38,816 bases of DNA from Methylorubrum suomiense (GTDB lineage Bacteria; Pseudomonadota; Alphaproteobacteria; Rhizobiales; Beijerinckiaceae), in contig NZ_BPRE01000027.1 of the NCBI RefSeq assembly GCF_022179765.1, positions 1 to 38,816 of the forward strand. The letters run 5' to 3'. Of the stretch, positions 22,897 to 29,775 are shown piece by piece. Every line of letters begins with the position of its first letter. The first letter of the stretch is position 1. Below the pieces are notes generated by a model, which searched no databases, was not told the DNA's origin, and saw nothing but the letters and a program-made list of their open reading frames with translations. The position numbers and the translations under genes are program-made.

Positions 22897-22927
22897 ATAT
22901 AAGGTCCGTACCATGGTACGGAGTCAA
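22897..22927 (-). promoter_or_regulatory. mer-type promoter/operator
   Basis: On the minus strand: TTGACT (22927-22922), 19-bp spacer, TTATAT (22902-22897). The spacer holds the perfect dyad CCGTACCATGGTACGG (22906-22921), very like the half-sites of the mercury operon operator (CCGTAC...GTACGG). It drives the glutaredoxin-MauE gene. The start codon of the divergent MerR gene (22913) lies inside the dyad. Confidence 0.8.
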
Positions 22928-23395
22928 GCACCGCGAGCGATAACGATTGCCGGCCTCGCCAAGGCGGGCGGCGTGGGCGTCGAAACCGTGCGCTACTACC
23001 AGCGCCGCGGGTTGCTGGAGACGCCGGAACGGGCCGGCAGTGTCGGTTCAGGCGGCGTGCGGCGCTACGGCGAAGCCGATGTGCGCCGGCTGCAGTTCAT
23101 CCGCACTGCCCAGGCGGCCGGGTTCACGCTAGAGCAGATCTCTGAGCTGCTGGCGCTGGATGCCACCGACGATCGTCCCCGCGCCCGCGAATTGGCGCAG
23201 GAGCGGATCGCGGAACTGGACGCCAGGATTGCTGAACTGCAGGCAGCCCGGTCCGCGTTGGCGCGCTTGGCGCACGACTGCGCGGAAGGGTCATCGGGCC
23301 CGTGCCCGATCATCAGCGCATTTGAGCACGCCTCAGATAAGCCTGCCACCCCACCTGAACACGGTTGTGCGCTCACTACAGCGCCGCTGGCCTAG
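22913..23395 (+). CDS. MerR-family regulator, copper-sensor-like loop
   Basis: The 160-residue protein has the MerR DNA-binding domain (ITIAGLAKAGGVGVETVRYYQRRGLLETPER...RRYGEADVRRLQFIRTAQAAGFTLEQI), the long dimer helix, and the metal loop HDCAEGSSGPCPIISAF with Cys-x7-Cys-Pro-Ile as in CueR. There is no Cys where divalent sensors have one (35 residues before the loop; Arg here), which points to a monovalent-ion sensor, yet the operator is mer-like. The ATG at 22913 has TAAGG about 9 bases upstream and lies within its operator, so it should be strongly autoregulated. The C-terminal tail has one more Cys. It is divergent from the glutaredoxin-MauE gene. Confidence 0.85.
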   Translation: MVRSQAPRAITIAGLAKAGGVGVETVRYYQRRGLLETPERAGSVGSGGVRRYGEADVRRLQFIRTAQAAGFTLEQISELLALDATDDRPRARELAQERIAELDARIAELQAARSALARLAHDCAEGSSGPCPIISAFEHASDKPATPPEHGCALTTAPLA

Positions 23396-23396
23396 C

Positions 23397-23648
23397 TTAA
23401 TCCGTTTTACCAGTGGTGTTGGTCCGCACGTTCAGCCGCCAGCGTATTCTTCCTTGAGCTTCTGAATGCTGGTGATGATTTTGCGGCGGGAAGCGATCCG
23501 GATCGTTGCAAGTCACCTCCCGCTTGCATCCCAAACAGCGGTAGATGCCTGAAACAGGCACATCGTCACCAGGATAGTACGTTGTGGTCCACCACTCGCT
23601 CTTGCCGTTGCTCTGCGTCAAAACGGAACTGTCAATATACCAGGACAT
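23397..23648 (-). CDS. Small zinc-ribbon-like hypothetical protein
   Basis: The 83-residue protein starts MSWYIDSS and holds YRCLGCKREVTCND, a Cys-x2-Cys pair plus a further Cys, then RFPPQNHHQH, which could supply His ligands, and ends RIRWRLNVRT. The words PVSGIYRC..C and RFPPQNHHQH look like a conserved small family of unknown function. The ATG at 23648 has no clear ribosome-binding site; a TTG at 23708 extends it by 20 residues. Its stop is 2 bases from the end of the convergent MerR gene. Weakly supported as to start, better as to coding. Confidence 0.55.
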   Translation of the reverse strand: MSWYIDSSVLTQSNGKSEWWTTTYYPGDDVPVSGIYRCLGCKREVTCNDPDRFPPQNHHQHSEAQGRIRWRLNVRTNTTGKTD

Positions 23649-23750
23649 TCTGCAAAATCCCGATGTGCTCGCCGGCAGAAAATTGCCGTGCTTCAGCTCA
23701 AGCCCCAACGGGCAACCGTCTGTTCGGTTCCGTACAGAAGAATGCCGCGC

Positions 23751-24215
23751 TTAGCCGAGTGTCCAGTCTTCGGTATCGAACAGGTCGATGAGATTGCACC
23801 AGGGCACCTGCAGGTCATTGCAGACGCCAGGGATCTTCCGGAGGCTGGTGGGGCCAACCTCTTCGGTCACAACACGGTAGCCGTGCACCTCGGCGGTCGC
23901 GATCACGAACGGATCCGCTGCAAACTTCTCTTTGCCGGCCATCACCAGACCCTTGTAGGTGTTGATGATGTGGGCGCTGCGCAGCTGCACATCCTGGTCC
24001 GGCGCCAGGAACATGGCCTCGCGCTCCAGCAGCCATTCATGCAGCTCCGGTGAGCGCTTCTGGCATTCCGCCAGCACGAGGGCGGAGGAGACCAGTCGCC
24101 CTTCCGTCACCAGCTGATCGAACTGGTCCCATAGCTTCGGGAAACGCTTAGGCTTGTAGCGCTCATACCAGGCGGCGATCAGCGCGCTGGTGTCGATGCA
24201 GTAGATGTCGGCCAC
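23751..24215 (-). CDS. DUF4411 PIN-like toxin candidate
   Basis: The 154-residue protein begins IYCIDTSALIAAWYERY, the first acidic strand of a PIN-like nuclease (Asp in IDTSALI). ALVLAECQKR provides the second acidic residue, then AADPFVIATAEVHGYRVVTEE gives the D-x-x-I-x-A-T motif and a third Asp/Glu. The pattern matches DUF4411, which is regularly encoded with an ImmA/IrrE protease, as here (6-bp gap to the upstream gene). PIN proteins cut RNA. It is the likely toxin of a two-gene stabilisation or defence module. Confidence 0.85.
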   Translation of the reverse strand: MADIYCIDTSALIAAWYERYKPKRFPKLWDQFDQLVTEGRLVSSALVLAECQKRSPELHEWLLEREAMFLAPDQDVQLRSAHIINTYKGLVMAGKEKFAADPFVIATAEVHGYRVVTEEVGPTSLRKIPGVCNDLQVPWCNLIDLFDTEDWTLG

Positions 24216-24221
24216 CCCGGA

Positions 24222-25391
24222 CTAGCCTTTCAGTCCGAAGGTGGCCTGCTCCATCGCGGGAACCGACTTGACCTGCATGTTGAGGTAGTTGGAGACGTCG
24301 CGGAGCGTCAGGCGGCGGTCGTAGTAGCCCTGGAACACCAGCTGCGCATAGGAGCGGCCCAGCTGGCTGAGCACCACCAGGTGGCGCGGCGGGCCGCCGG
24401 TGGATTTCTTGCTGTCGAGGTCGTCGTATTCCTTTTGGAACGCCGGCCGGCGGCTGTCATAGAACGTCTTGGTGGTGCGCCCGAGGGTCAACAGACGACG
24501 CAGGACCACCTCGCGGCTGACGCCGAACCGGACCGCCAGCGCGGCCAGCTCGTCGTCCGCCCAGGTCTTTTCGCTGCCCTTACGGACTACCAGGGTTTCG
24601 CTCAGCAGCCAGTTTTTGGGGACCAGCGCGGCCGCAGCCACGGCGTTGCAGAACTGCTCGATCCGGGCTGCATCGGCGCGCCGCTCGTCCAAGCCGAACC
24701 CGCTGACCCCGCTCGCCCGCACGGCGAGGTGGCAGAACTCGTGCAGCAGGGTAAAGGTGCGCCCGTTGGTGCGGTCCTTGGAATTAATCAGGATCAGCGG
24801 CAGCCGGCTCTCAGCGATGGCGACGCCACGCATTTCGGTGAGCGGTAGCCCGGGGATCAGGAACACCAGCACGTCGCGAGCTTCGATCTTGGCGCGCCAG
24901 TGGTCGAAGGCCTTGGCCCGCCAGGCTTGCTGGTCGGTGGCGGTAACGTCCAGGAAGCTACGGATGCGCTCGCCCAGAGCTTCCTCGTCATCGTTCAGCG
25001 TGGCGCTGAACGTGAACTCGGCGGCCGGCTCCCCCAGGTCGTCGTGCAGGTCGAGGGCCAGGTCCCGCCGCTCCTGCGCCTGCCGGATCACCGCAGTCAG
25101 ATCCGGCGTGAACGCCCCGGGCTCGGCCTCGGCCAGCTTGCGGAAGTCCTGGATCGGCTGAAAACCGGCCGGCGGCTCGTTGAGATAAAACAGGCTGGGG
25201 GCCCGCTTGTAGACGTTGGCAGCGGCCAGGAACTGCGGGAAGGTCAGCTGAGCGTCGCCGTTCTCGGCGGCCAGCAGCTTCTCCACGCTGATGGCAATAG
25301 CCTTCGCCGCCGCCTCGGGAGAGAGGCGGGCTTGGTCCCGGGCCCATGCGAGCATGGCCGGGTTGATGAAGGCAGGTACACTCTTGGCCAT
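24222..25391 (-). CDS. XRE-ImmA/IrrE metallopeptidase (putative antitoxin)
   Basis: The 389-residue protein has an N-terminal helix-turn-helix of the XRE kind (MLAWARDQARLSPEAAAKAIAISVEKLLAAENG, about 13-46). A middle linker leads to the zincin site LLHEFCHLAV (His-Glu-x2-His, about residues 215-224) of the ImmA/IrrE family, with a second conserved stretch ARIEQFCNAVAAAALVP giving the third ligand region. The protease would cleave or control a partner; the HTH would bind the operon promoter. It precedes the DUF4411 gene and overlaps nothing else. Together they resemble a toxin-antitoxin pair; which partner is toxic is inferred from known pairs. Confidence 0.88.
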   Translation of the reverse strand: MAKSVPAFINPAMLAWARDQARLSPEAAAKAIAISVEKLLAAENGDAQLTFPQFLAAANVYKRAPSLFYLNEPPAGFQPIQDFRKLAEAEPGAFTPDLTAVIRQAQERRDLALDLHDDLGEPAAEFTFSATLNDDEEALGERIRSFLDVTATDQQAWRAKAFDHWRAKIEARDVLVFLIPGLPLTEMRGVAIAESRLPLILINSKDRTNGRTFTLLHEFCHLAVRASGVSGFGLDERRADAARIEQFCNAVAAAALVPKNWLLSETLVVRKGSEKTWADDELAALAVRFGVSREVVLRRLLTLGRTTKTFYDSRRPAFQKEYDDLDSKKSTGGPPRHLVVLSQLGRSYAQLVFQGYYDRRLTLRDVSNYLNMQVKSVPAMEQATFGLKG

Positions 25392-25545
25392 GGTTACGCT
25401 TGCACCATACCACGTCCGTCAAGAGTGGCAGGGGTCCTGTGCAGAACGGCAGAGGCAGGCTGTTGTTGCCGCCACAGGAGCATAAGCGTTCGCGCTTCGT
25501 TCACCTAGGCAGGCAACGCATCGCTGCCGCTACACGTGCAGCAGC

Positions 25546-25686
25546 TTACCCCCACAGCGCCGTGTATCGCTGAGACAGGAACTCGGCCATGAGGTTCCAG
25601 CCCCGCGCCATGCCGCTGCAGGCGAAGCGCACCCGTTCCGGCGTATCCGGCCGGATGAACGGTGCGGAAAACCGGTGGTGAGACAC
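25546..25686 (-). CDS. Small hypothetical protein (46 aa)
   Basis: Starting at GTG 2 bases after the membrane-protein stop, the ORF reads MSHHRFSAPFIRPDTPERVR and ends LMAEFLSQRYTALWG. GAGG lies directly before the GTG, so translation would rely on coupling. The peptide has normal protein composition, and no better frame exists in this stretch. It may be a real small gene or the tail of a lost one. No family recognised. Confidence 0.4.
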   Translation of the reverse strand: MSHHRFSAPFIRPDTPERVRFACSGMARGWNLMAEFLSQRYTALWG

Positions 25687-25688
25687 CC

Positions 25689-26057
25689 TCACCGATAGCC
25701 GCTGTTGATCCGGCGCTGCATCTCCTGCTGGTCGGCCCGCCGGTCGAGTTCGCGCAGTCCGCCGTAGAGCTGGGGCAGGCCGTAGTAGCAGCCTGCCCAC
25801 ACCAGCAGGAGCACGAGGTTGCGCCGGCTCGTATTGCCGGACCAGACGACGAACCGCACCACCATGATAATCAATAAAACCCATGCAAGCAGCGCAAAAG
25901 CCCCAGCTGTCGGTGGGCAAGTGCGGTTACGCTCGCACCAGATGTTGTCGCTGTTCCAAAGCGACACGGGCGGATAAATCAAAAACCAAAAGACTGTTTT
26001 GAGGAAATTCGCAGCGCTCGTCAGAAAGTCGGCAACAACCGCCCCGTCGTTGTCCAC
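25689..26057 (-). CDS. Hypothetical membrane protein (122 aa)
   Basis: Three hydrophobic segments are visible: about residues 17-32 (AANFLKTVFWFLIYPP), 50-70 (AGAFALLAWVLLIIMVVRFVVW) and 80-96 (NLVLLLVWAGCYYGL). These are followed by a charged tail rich in Arg and Gln. Between the first and second is a Cys pair (WCERNRTC) that would face the periplasm and may form a disulfide. GTG start with AGGGG upstream. No family recognised. Position between the ImmA pair and a nuclease-like gene does not reveal its job. Confidence 0.6.
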   Translation of the reverse strand: MDNDGAVVADFLTSAANFLKTVFWFLIYPPVSLWNSDNIWCERNRTCPPTAGAFALLAWVLLIIMVVRFVVWSGNTSRRNLVLLLVWAGCYYGLPQLYGGLRELDRRADQQEMQRRINSGYR

Positions 26058-26115
26058 GGCTGATCCCCTGAAACGGCCAAGCTAACCGCATCCTATCGGG
26101 GACGAGGCATCGCGC

Positions 26116-26634
26116 CTAGGCAAGCCTCACAGCGTCAAGAAAAGCGTCGTGGAAGCTTTTGCGCATTGAAACGGGCAGGGCGTCCTCGGCTGGGATGGCG
26201 AGGGTCAGGGAAGCGCCCCGGCGCGCCACGGTGAGGTTGTCGAACTGGTCGAGCCGTATCCAGTAGCTTTCCGGGCTGCCGTCCGGGTCCAGACAGGCGA
26301 AATACACGGTCCAGTGAAAGAACCGGGCGAAGGTCCGCATCCGGCGGATCTCGTTCAGCTCAAAGATAAAGTGGCCGTTATAGAGGGATTTGACTTTCAC
26401 ATCGAACGCGACGGCACCGACACCAGGCACGCCTACCACGTAATCCGGGCGTTTCATCTCGCCGCGCAGATGGTCGGGGACGCTCATGGGCGTCTGGTCG
26501 AGATAAACATGCGGCAGGCGGCTGGCGTCGAGCCAGTTTTGGAAGCGGCGCTCGCCCTCGTCACCCTTCGCCTGGTCGGCCGGGTGAATGGGTCGGGTGG
26601 TGATACGAGGCGCGTTGTACCGGCTCTTTTGCAT
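26116..26634 (-). CDS. PD-(D/E)XK-like nuclease-fold hypothetical protein
   Basis: The 172-residue soluble protein has a helix with GDEGERRFQNWLD (a Glu often seen as the first active-site residue), then KRPDYVVGVPGVGAVAFDVKVKS, where Pro-Asp...Asp-x-Lys fits the core of PD-(D/E)XK nucleases. A helix and strands follow. The match is by motif only. Members process Holliday junctions, restrict DNA or process ends in mobile elements. It is divergent from the ArdC-like gene at 26712. About 75 bp between the two carry the first GTTAACACTAC repeat. Confidence 0.65.
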   Translation of the reverse strand: MQKSRYNAPRITTRPIHPADQAKGDEGERRFQNWLDASRLPHVYLDQTPMSVPDHLRGEMKRPDYVVGVPGVGAVAFDVKVKSLYNGHFIFELNEIRRMRTFARFFHWTVYFACLDPDGSPESYWIRLDQFDNLTVARRGASLTLAIPAEDALPVSMRKSFHDAFLDAVRLA

Positions 26635-26711
26635 GTGCCCTTATGGGCGTCCTTGGCATCCGGAGCTGACGGCGGTTAACACTACATCGCCATTGGCCGG
26701 AGCAGGCAGGG

Positions 26712-27464
26712 GTGGGCGACTTCTACCAGGTCATCAAGACCATCAAGGGAAAGCGCTACCTTTATCGGCAGCGGACGTTCCGGGTGGGAGGCGTGGTCAA
26801 AACGGAGAGCTATTCCCTTGGCCCAGCGAGTTCCGCCGATGTAGCACGGGTGAAGGCGGACGCGGCGATCCGCAGGGGAGGCCCAAGCAGGGCCAAGGTC
26901 GGAGCAATGTTCAAGCTCCTTTGCGATCCCGCGCAAGCAGCTTCAGGGTGGTCGAAGCCATGGAGCGGCGCTCGAGTTAACACTAAATGGGAAGACGCTC
27001 CGGAACTGGATCGATTAGCAACCGTCGAGAGGGTGGGCGTCCTTGTTCTTGGCCCTGGACACAAGGAAGCGGACCCTGAACTTGTTGCCGCCTATGACCG
27101 GCGGATCGACGGAGTGTTGATGCCGCCCCGTAGCCATTTCCCATCTCAAGCAGCCTATTATGCAACCCTGATGCACGAACTCGCCCACTGGACGGCTCAC
27201 CCTTCACGGTTAGGTCGAACGCTTGGACGGCGTGGTTTCAACGCATCTGAGACAGAGCGGCAGGCATATGCACGCGAGGAAGTCGTTGCCGAGGCCACAG
27301 CAATGATCGTTCTGGCAGAGCTGGGCCACCAGCCTGCGATAATCGGCCCGCATGCCCTTTATCTACAGACATGGCTTGGGCGGACAAGTGACCCTAAACA
27401 AACGCTGATCTACGCCATGAATGAAGCACAAAAGGCTTCAAGCTTCATCTTGGGTGGTCGTTAA
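26712..27464 (+). CDS. ArdC-like zinc metallopeptidase (MPTase-PolyVal type)
   Basis: The 250-residue protein has the zinc motif HELAHWTAHPSRLGR (His155-Glu-x2-His159), then SETERQAYAREEVVAEATAMIVLAELG, supplying the third ligand and the conserved Glu pair. This is the metallopeptidase module of polyvalent proteins and ArdC antirestriction proteins carried by plasmids, thought to protect incoming DNA. Residues 1-40 (DFYQVIKTIKGKRYLYRQRTFRVGGVVKTES) form a separate beta-type head common in mobile-element proteins. GTG start with GGAG upstream. The stop codon lies inside a GTTAACACTAC repeat, and a near-copy lies within the gene. Confidence 0.82.
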   Translation: MGDFYQVIKTIKGKRYLYRQRTFRVGGVVKTESYSLGPASSADVARVKADAAIRRGGPSRAKVGAMFKLLCDPAQAASGWSKPWSGARVNTKWEDAPELDRLATVERVGVLVLGPGHKEADPELVAAYDRRIDGVLMPPRSHFPSQAAYYATLMHELAHWTAHPSRLGRTLGRRGFNASETERQAYAREEVVAEATAMIVLAELGHQPAIIGPHALYLQTWLGRTSDPKQTLIYAMNEAQKASSFILGGR

Positions 27465-27486
27465 CACTACACTTTAGAGGTATGTT

Positions 27487-27669
27487 ATGAGTAATGGCAT
27501 GGAGAAAATACCCCCCGATGTCTTGGAGGTCGTCCGCGAGTTTCTTGCGGAGGGCATGCCAATTGATCAGATCGCATTCATGGCGCGTGTAAGCGAGGGA
27601 GTTGTGCGCCGTGTTGCTGCCGAGACGGACAGCCAGCCACCTGTTAACACTACAACGAACAACGAATAA
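27487..27669 (+). CDS. Small helix-turn-helix-like protein (60 aa)
   Basis: MSNGMEKIPPDVLEVVREFLAEGMPIDQIAFMARVSEGVVRRVAAET reads as a short helical protein with a helix-turn-helix rhythm (FLAEGMPIDQIAFMARVSEGVVRRV, about 19-43). AGAGG lies 8 bases before the ATG. The gene is 22 bp after the metallopeptidase and is followed by a strong terminator. One GTTAACACTAC copy lies in its 3' end. Probably a DNA-binding accessory or regulator. Confidence 0.7.
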   Translation: MSNGMEKIPPDVLEVVREFLAEGMPIDQIAFMARVSEGVVRRVAAETDSQPPVNTTTNNE

Positions 27670-27670
27670 A

Positions 27671-27688
27671 CCGCCCTTTCGGGCGGTT
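27671..27688 (+). terminator. Rho-independent terminator
   Basis: CCGCCC-TTTC-GGGCGG followed by TT starts one base after the stop of the 60-aa gene. It ends the metallopeptidase transcript and faces the convergent DUF3768 gene, whose stop is 7 bases further on, so it may serve both. Confidence 0.75.
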
Positions 27689-27692
27689 CCGG

Positions 27693-28085
27693 TTAGTATT
27701 CCGAGGCTAGCATCAGGGTTAGCACCCGCCTGGTGACAAAGGCATTGGCAGGATCAGGCGAGTGATACTTCATCGCTCGGTCGTAGTAGTCGATTTTCCA
27801 GAACAGCTTTTCCCCGTTGACATCAAAATCGCCGAAATCGTGCTCGCCATGCGGATCGTTATCCGGTGTAAAATCGGAAAATTCCGTGAGTTTGATCAAG
27901 GCAGCAGTGCGGAACACCGGCTCCAGCTCCTGAATGCCCGTCGTCATAACAAACATTCCGCCGGTCAGCGTCGTCCGGAAATCATCATTTAACTTGCGTA
28001 TTTGTTCAACATTGTGGTTCACTTGTTTATCAGTCTTTGATTTTCGTGGTTTTAGATTGATAGGGCCTCCGGCTAAGAGGCCCAC
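27693..28085 (-). CDS. DUF3768 protein
   Basis: The 130-residue protein shows the full DUF3768 signature: LNDDFRTTLTGG near the N-terminus, then FSDFTPDNDPHGEHDFGDFDVNGEKLFWKIDYYD, then SPDPANAFVTRRVLTLMLASEY at the very end. The family is small, plasmid- or phage-associated and without known function. Conserved acidic/His words suggest a metal or nucleic-acid site, but none is proven. The start is uncertain: GTG at 28085 lies 3 bases after a small upstream ORF and would be coupled, and GTG at 28022 is also possible. Confidence 0.85.
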   Translation of the reverse strand: MGLLAGGPINLKPRKSKTDKQVNHNVEQIRKLNDDFRTTLTGGMFVMTTGIQELEPVFRTAALIKLTEFSDFTPDNDPHGEHDFGDFDVNGEKLFWKIDYYDRAMKYHSPDPANAFVTRRVLTLMLASEY

Positions 28086-28088
28086 TTC

Positions 28089-28193
28089 CTAGACGTACAG
28101 CGCAACTTTAATTGCGATGTAGATCATCAGCCCTTGCAGGGCTAACCAGAGCAGTTCTTCGAGGGCAGCTCTGGTTTTTTTCAGTCCGTTCAT
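28089..28193 (-). CDS. Very small membrane peptide (34 aa) upstream of DUF3768
   Basis: The ORF has the best ribosome-binding site in the region, GGAAAGGAGGTG, 7 bases before its ATG. The product starts MNGLKKTRAALEELLW and has a C-terminal hydrophobic helix (LALQGLMIYIAIKVALYV). The stop is 3 bases from the DUF3768 GTG. It is AT-rich and resembles single-helix toxins or pump helpers in size, but no family is recognised. Confidence 0.6.
   Translation of the reverse strand: MNGLKKTRAALEELLWLALQGLMIYIAIKVALYV
28146..28181 (+). terminator. Hairpin with long T-run (plus strand)
   Basis: CCAGAGC (28146-28152) and GCTCTGG (28168-28174) are followed by seven T on the plus strand. It looks like a terminator for a plus-strand or antisense RNA, yet it lies inside the 34-aa minus-strand ORF. 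It could limit an antisense transcript or simply be coincidental. Confidence 0.35.
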
Positions 28194-28226
28194 AGTCATT
28201 CACCTCCTTTCCGTTAAGAAAAAATA

Positions 28227-28274
28227 TGTAGTAAAACTTCATTTATGACAAGCAAAAAGTGAAGTAATACTACA
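28227..28274. promoter_or_regulatory. AT-rich inverted repeat, probable operator
   Basis: TGTAGTAAAACTTCA (28227-28241) and TGAAGTAATACTACA (28260-28274) are inverted repeats matching at 13 of 15 positions, 18 bases apart. They sit between the divergent 34-aa/DUF3768 genes and the small HTH gene, where a shared operator is expected. The right arm ends TAATACTACA, close to the TAACACTAC core of the dispersed repeat. Confidence 0.65.
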
Positions 28275-28320
28275 TTTTTGTTTACTGGACGGAACTTGAT
28301 TGCTATGTTGAAAATGAGAG

Positions 28321-28572
28321 ATGAGCCATATTCAGGACGCCCTACCAAACTTCAGCCCGGAACAGTGCCGGGCCGCTCGCGCCATTCTAAAAATGACTTA
28401 TCTGGACACCTGCCAAGCAGCCGATCTGTCACAAGTGACCCTCAGCAAGTTTGAAGCAGGCGGCGAGGTGCGGGCCGCGGTCGTGGAGCGTCTTCGCGCT
28501 GCGTTCGAGGCGCGGGGCATCACCTTCGCACCCGATGGCCTCGGGCTGACGTGGCAGCGGCCTGCCGGTTAA
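28321..28572 (+). CDS. Small XRE-type transcription regulator (83 aa)
   Basis: A helix-turn-helix lies in the first two thirds: FSPEQCRAARAILKMTYLDTCQAADLSQVTLSKFEAGGEV, the XRE/Cro pattern with a recognition helix SQVTLSKFE. After it comes RLRAAFEARGITFAPDGLGL, the usual tail of such mini-regulators. It lies downstream of the inverted repeat at 28227-28274, which it probably binds, and its stop codon lies inside a GTTAACACTAC copy. Likely controls the divergent small-peptide/DUF3768 pair and itself. Confidence 0.82.
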   Translation: MSHIQDALPNFSPEQCRAARAILKMTYLDTCQAADLSQVTLSKFEAGGEVRAAVVERLRAAFEARGITFAPDGLGLTWQRPAG

Positions 28573-29775
28573 CACTACGCCCCATGGATGAGGGCGAGGT
28601 TGGAACTGGCGCGGCGAAGCCTGCGCAAGGAGGCGGCTTGCCGCCTATGGAAGCTCACCGCCGGGCGGCCGGGTCGGGGTCAAGGCCCTTGCGGCCTTGA
28701 GGCCGAGCCGGACGGCTGGCCCGCCCGGTTAACACTACGCCCCATGAGGGGCGACGGCATCGCGCGTCAGTGATCGTCACCCGGAGGGCCGAAACCGCTG
28801 GGGCGGGTTCGGGAAGCCGCCGCAGGCGGCGCGTAGAGCACGGCCCGCAGGGGACGCCCGGCAATACCTGTCGCGATCCTGGACGCTGTTGCAGCAGCTG
28901 CAGGGGGCAGGATTTCATCTGCGCGACACGGGCACCGGTTAACACTACGCACCACGACAGCCCGGGGCCGTCTAGGCCAGGCTAACCGTGGCGCACCGCG
29001 CTTCGTCGGTTCGTACGAACGTATGTCGGTACGAACCGACGCACGACAGCTGGCGCTGCCAGCAGCCAGGGGTGTGGGGCAGGCAGGACCCCACCAGCCG
29101 CCCGCGGGCGGCTTGGGATGGTGTGGAAGGGTTCCCCTTCCGACTTCGGCAGGCGTGGCCTGCCGAACACGGCACCGCAGGAGCCGCCGTCACTTCAAGG
29201 CGAAGTCCGGGAAGTGACGGCGGCGGCGCGTGGGCGCACCACCGCAGAGCAAAGCACCAGCCACGGCCGATGATGGGCAGCCGGTCCCTGTTAGGCGCGA
29301 CTGTCAGCAACGAGTGAGGGCGAGTGACAGAAGGAAACGTCTGCCGCTTGTCTGCGCGGCAGACCGGCCACAGTCCGGCGGGGCGCGTCTAGCCCTGCAA
29401 ACCGCGTCACCCCAGGCCCTCGGGCCACGTCCTTTTCAGGATGAACGACAGGCCATCCGACAGGCCACAAGCGAGCAGGGCGTTACCCTGCGAACCTACC
29501 GCGACAGAACCACCCCACGGGCACGGATGCCGGTAGCTCCCATGATGGAGACCGAATTGAGCGAGAAACCAAACAGAGGCGGCATGGCTGACATGGCACA
29601 GCGGCCCACCCGCCCGGTGGACGCAACGGCGACTTAGAGGAGAGGTGAAAGAGACCCAGACTTAGACGGTTATGGTTTGATTATCCCGACCTTTACCGCA
29701 GAAATGCGGGCTGACCGGAAGGCTATATGCCCCGGCGGCGGTCAAAAGCACTAAACGAAAGAAAGTATCTTAGGC
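28573..29775. other. Hairpin-rich region without convincing genes (candidate oriT or structured RNA)
   Basis: About 1.2 kb with no ORF that has both a start signal and coding pattern. It carries GTTAACACTAC copies at 28728 and 28938. It also carries many perfect stems: AGGCGGC/GCCGCCT near 28631, GGAAGGG/CCCTTCC (29125-29141), TTCGGCAGGC/GCCTGCCGAA (29145-29167), CCGTCACTTC/GAAGTGACGG (29187-29220), GTCTGCCGC/GCGGCAGAC (29339-29364) and CCGCA/TGCGG (29696-29709). It ends just before the recombinase gene. Transfer origins and long non-coding RNAs both look like this. Confidence 0.5.
29005..29040. repeat. CGTACG-type inverted repeat, cluster C
   Basis: GTCGGTTCGTAC (29005-29016) and GTACGAACCGAC (29029-29040) are perfect 12-bp inverted repeats with GAACGTATGTCG between. 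The words TTCGTACGAACGTATG are those of clusters A, B, D and E. As the longest perfect arm pair of the set, this may be the best view of the protein-binding unit. Confidence 0.65.

Larger units (their letters stand above)
26675..28948 (+). repeat. Dispersed direct repeat GTTAACACTAC (7 copies)
   Basis: Exact copies start at 26675, 27460, 27643, 28568, 28728 and 28938; one near-copy (GTTAACACTAA) starts at 26976. All are on the plus strand. Copies at 27460 and 28568 contain the stop codon (TAA) of the gene that ends there. Three copies share a longer word GGTTAACACTACGC. No copy was found elsewhere in the window. They could be binding half-sites for the small HTH protein at 28321-28572 (whose own promoter has TAATACTACA) or recombination sites for the nearby tyrosine recombinase. 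Confidence 0.8.

Noticed and set aside
22897..22927. Mercury resistance operon
   Set aside because: Only the operator resembles mer; no merT, merP or merA gene is present.
28584..28773. Small ORFs starting at the CCCCATG following GTTAACACTAC copies
   Set aside because: Products are Gly/Arg/Pro-rich without any pattern, the second is only nine codons, and no Shine-Dalgarno sequence is present.
26675..28948. Integron cassettes with attC sites
   Set aside because: GTTAACACTAC does not fit the GTTRRRY core or its inverse RYYYAAC, and the recombinase lacks integron-integrase features. Only the looser idea of a recombination site is kept.
29230..29637. 135-codon plus-strand ORF in the hairpin region
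   Set aside because: No ribosome-binding site, composition like random G+C-rich DNA, and it runs through strong hairpins.
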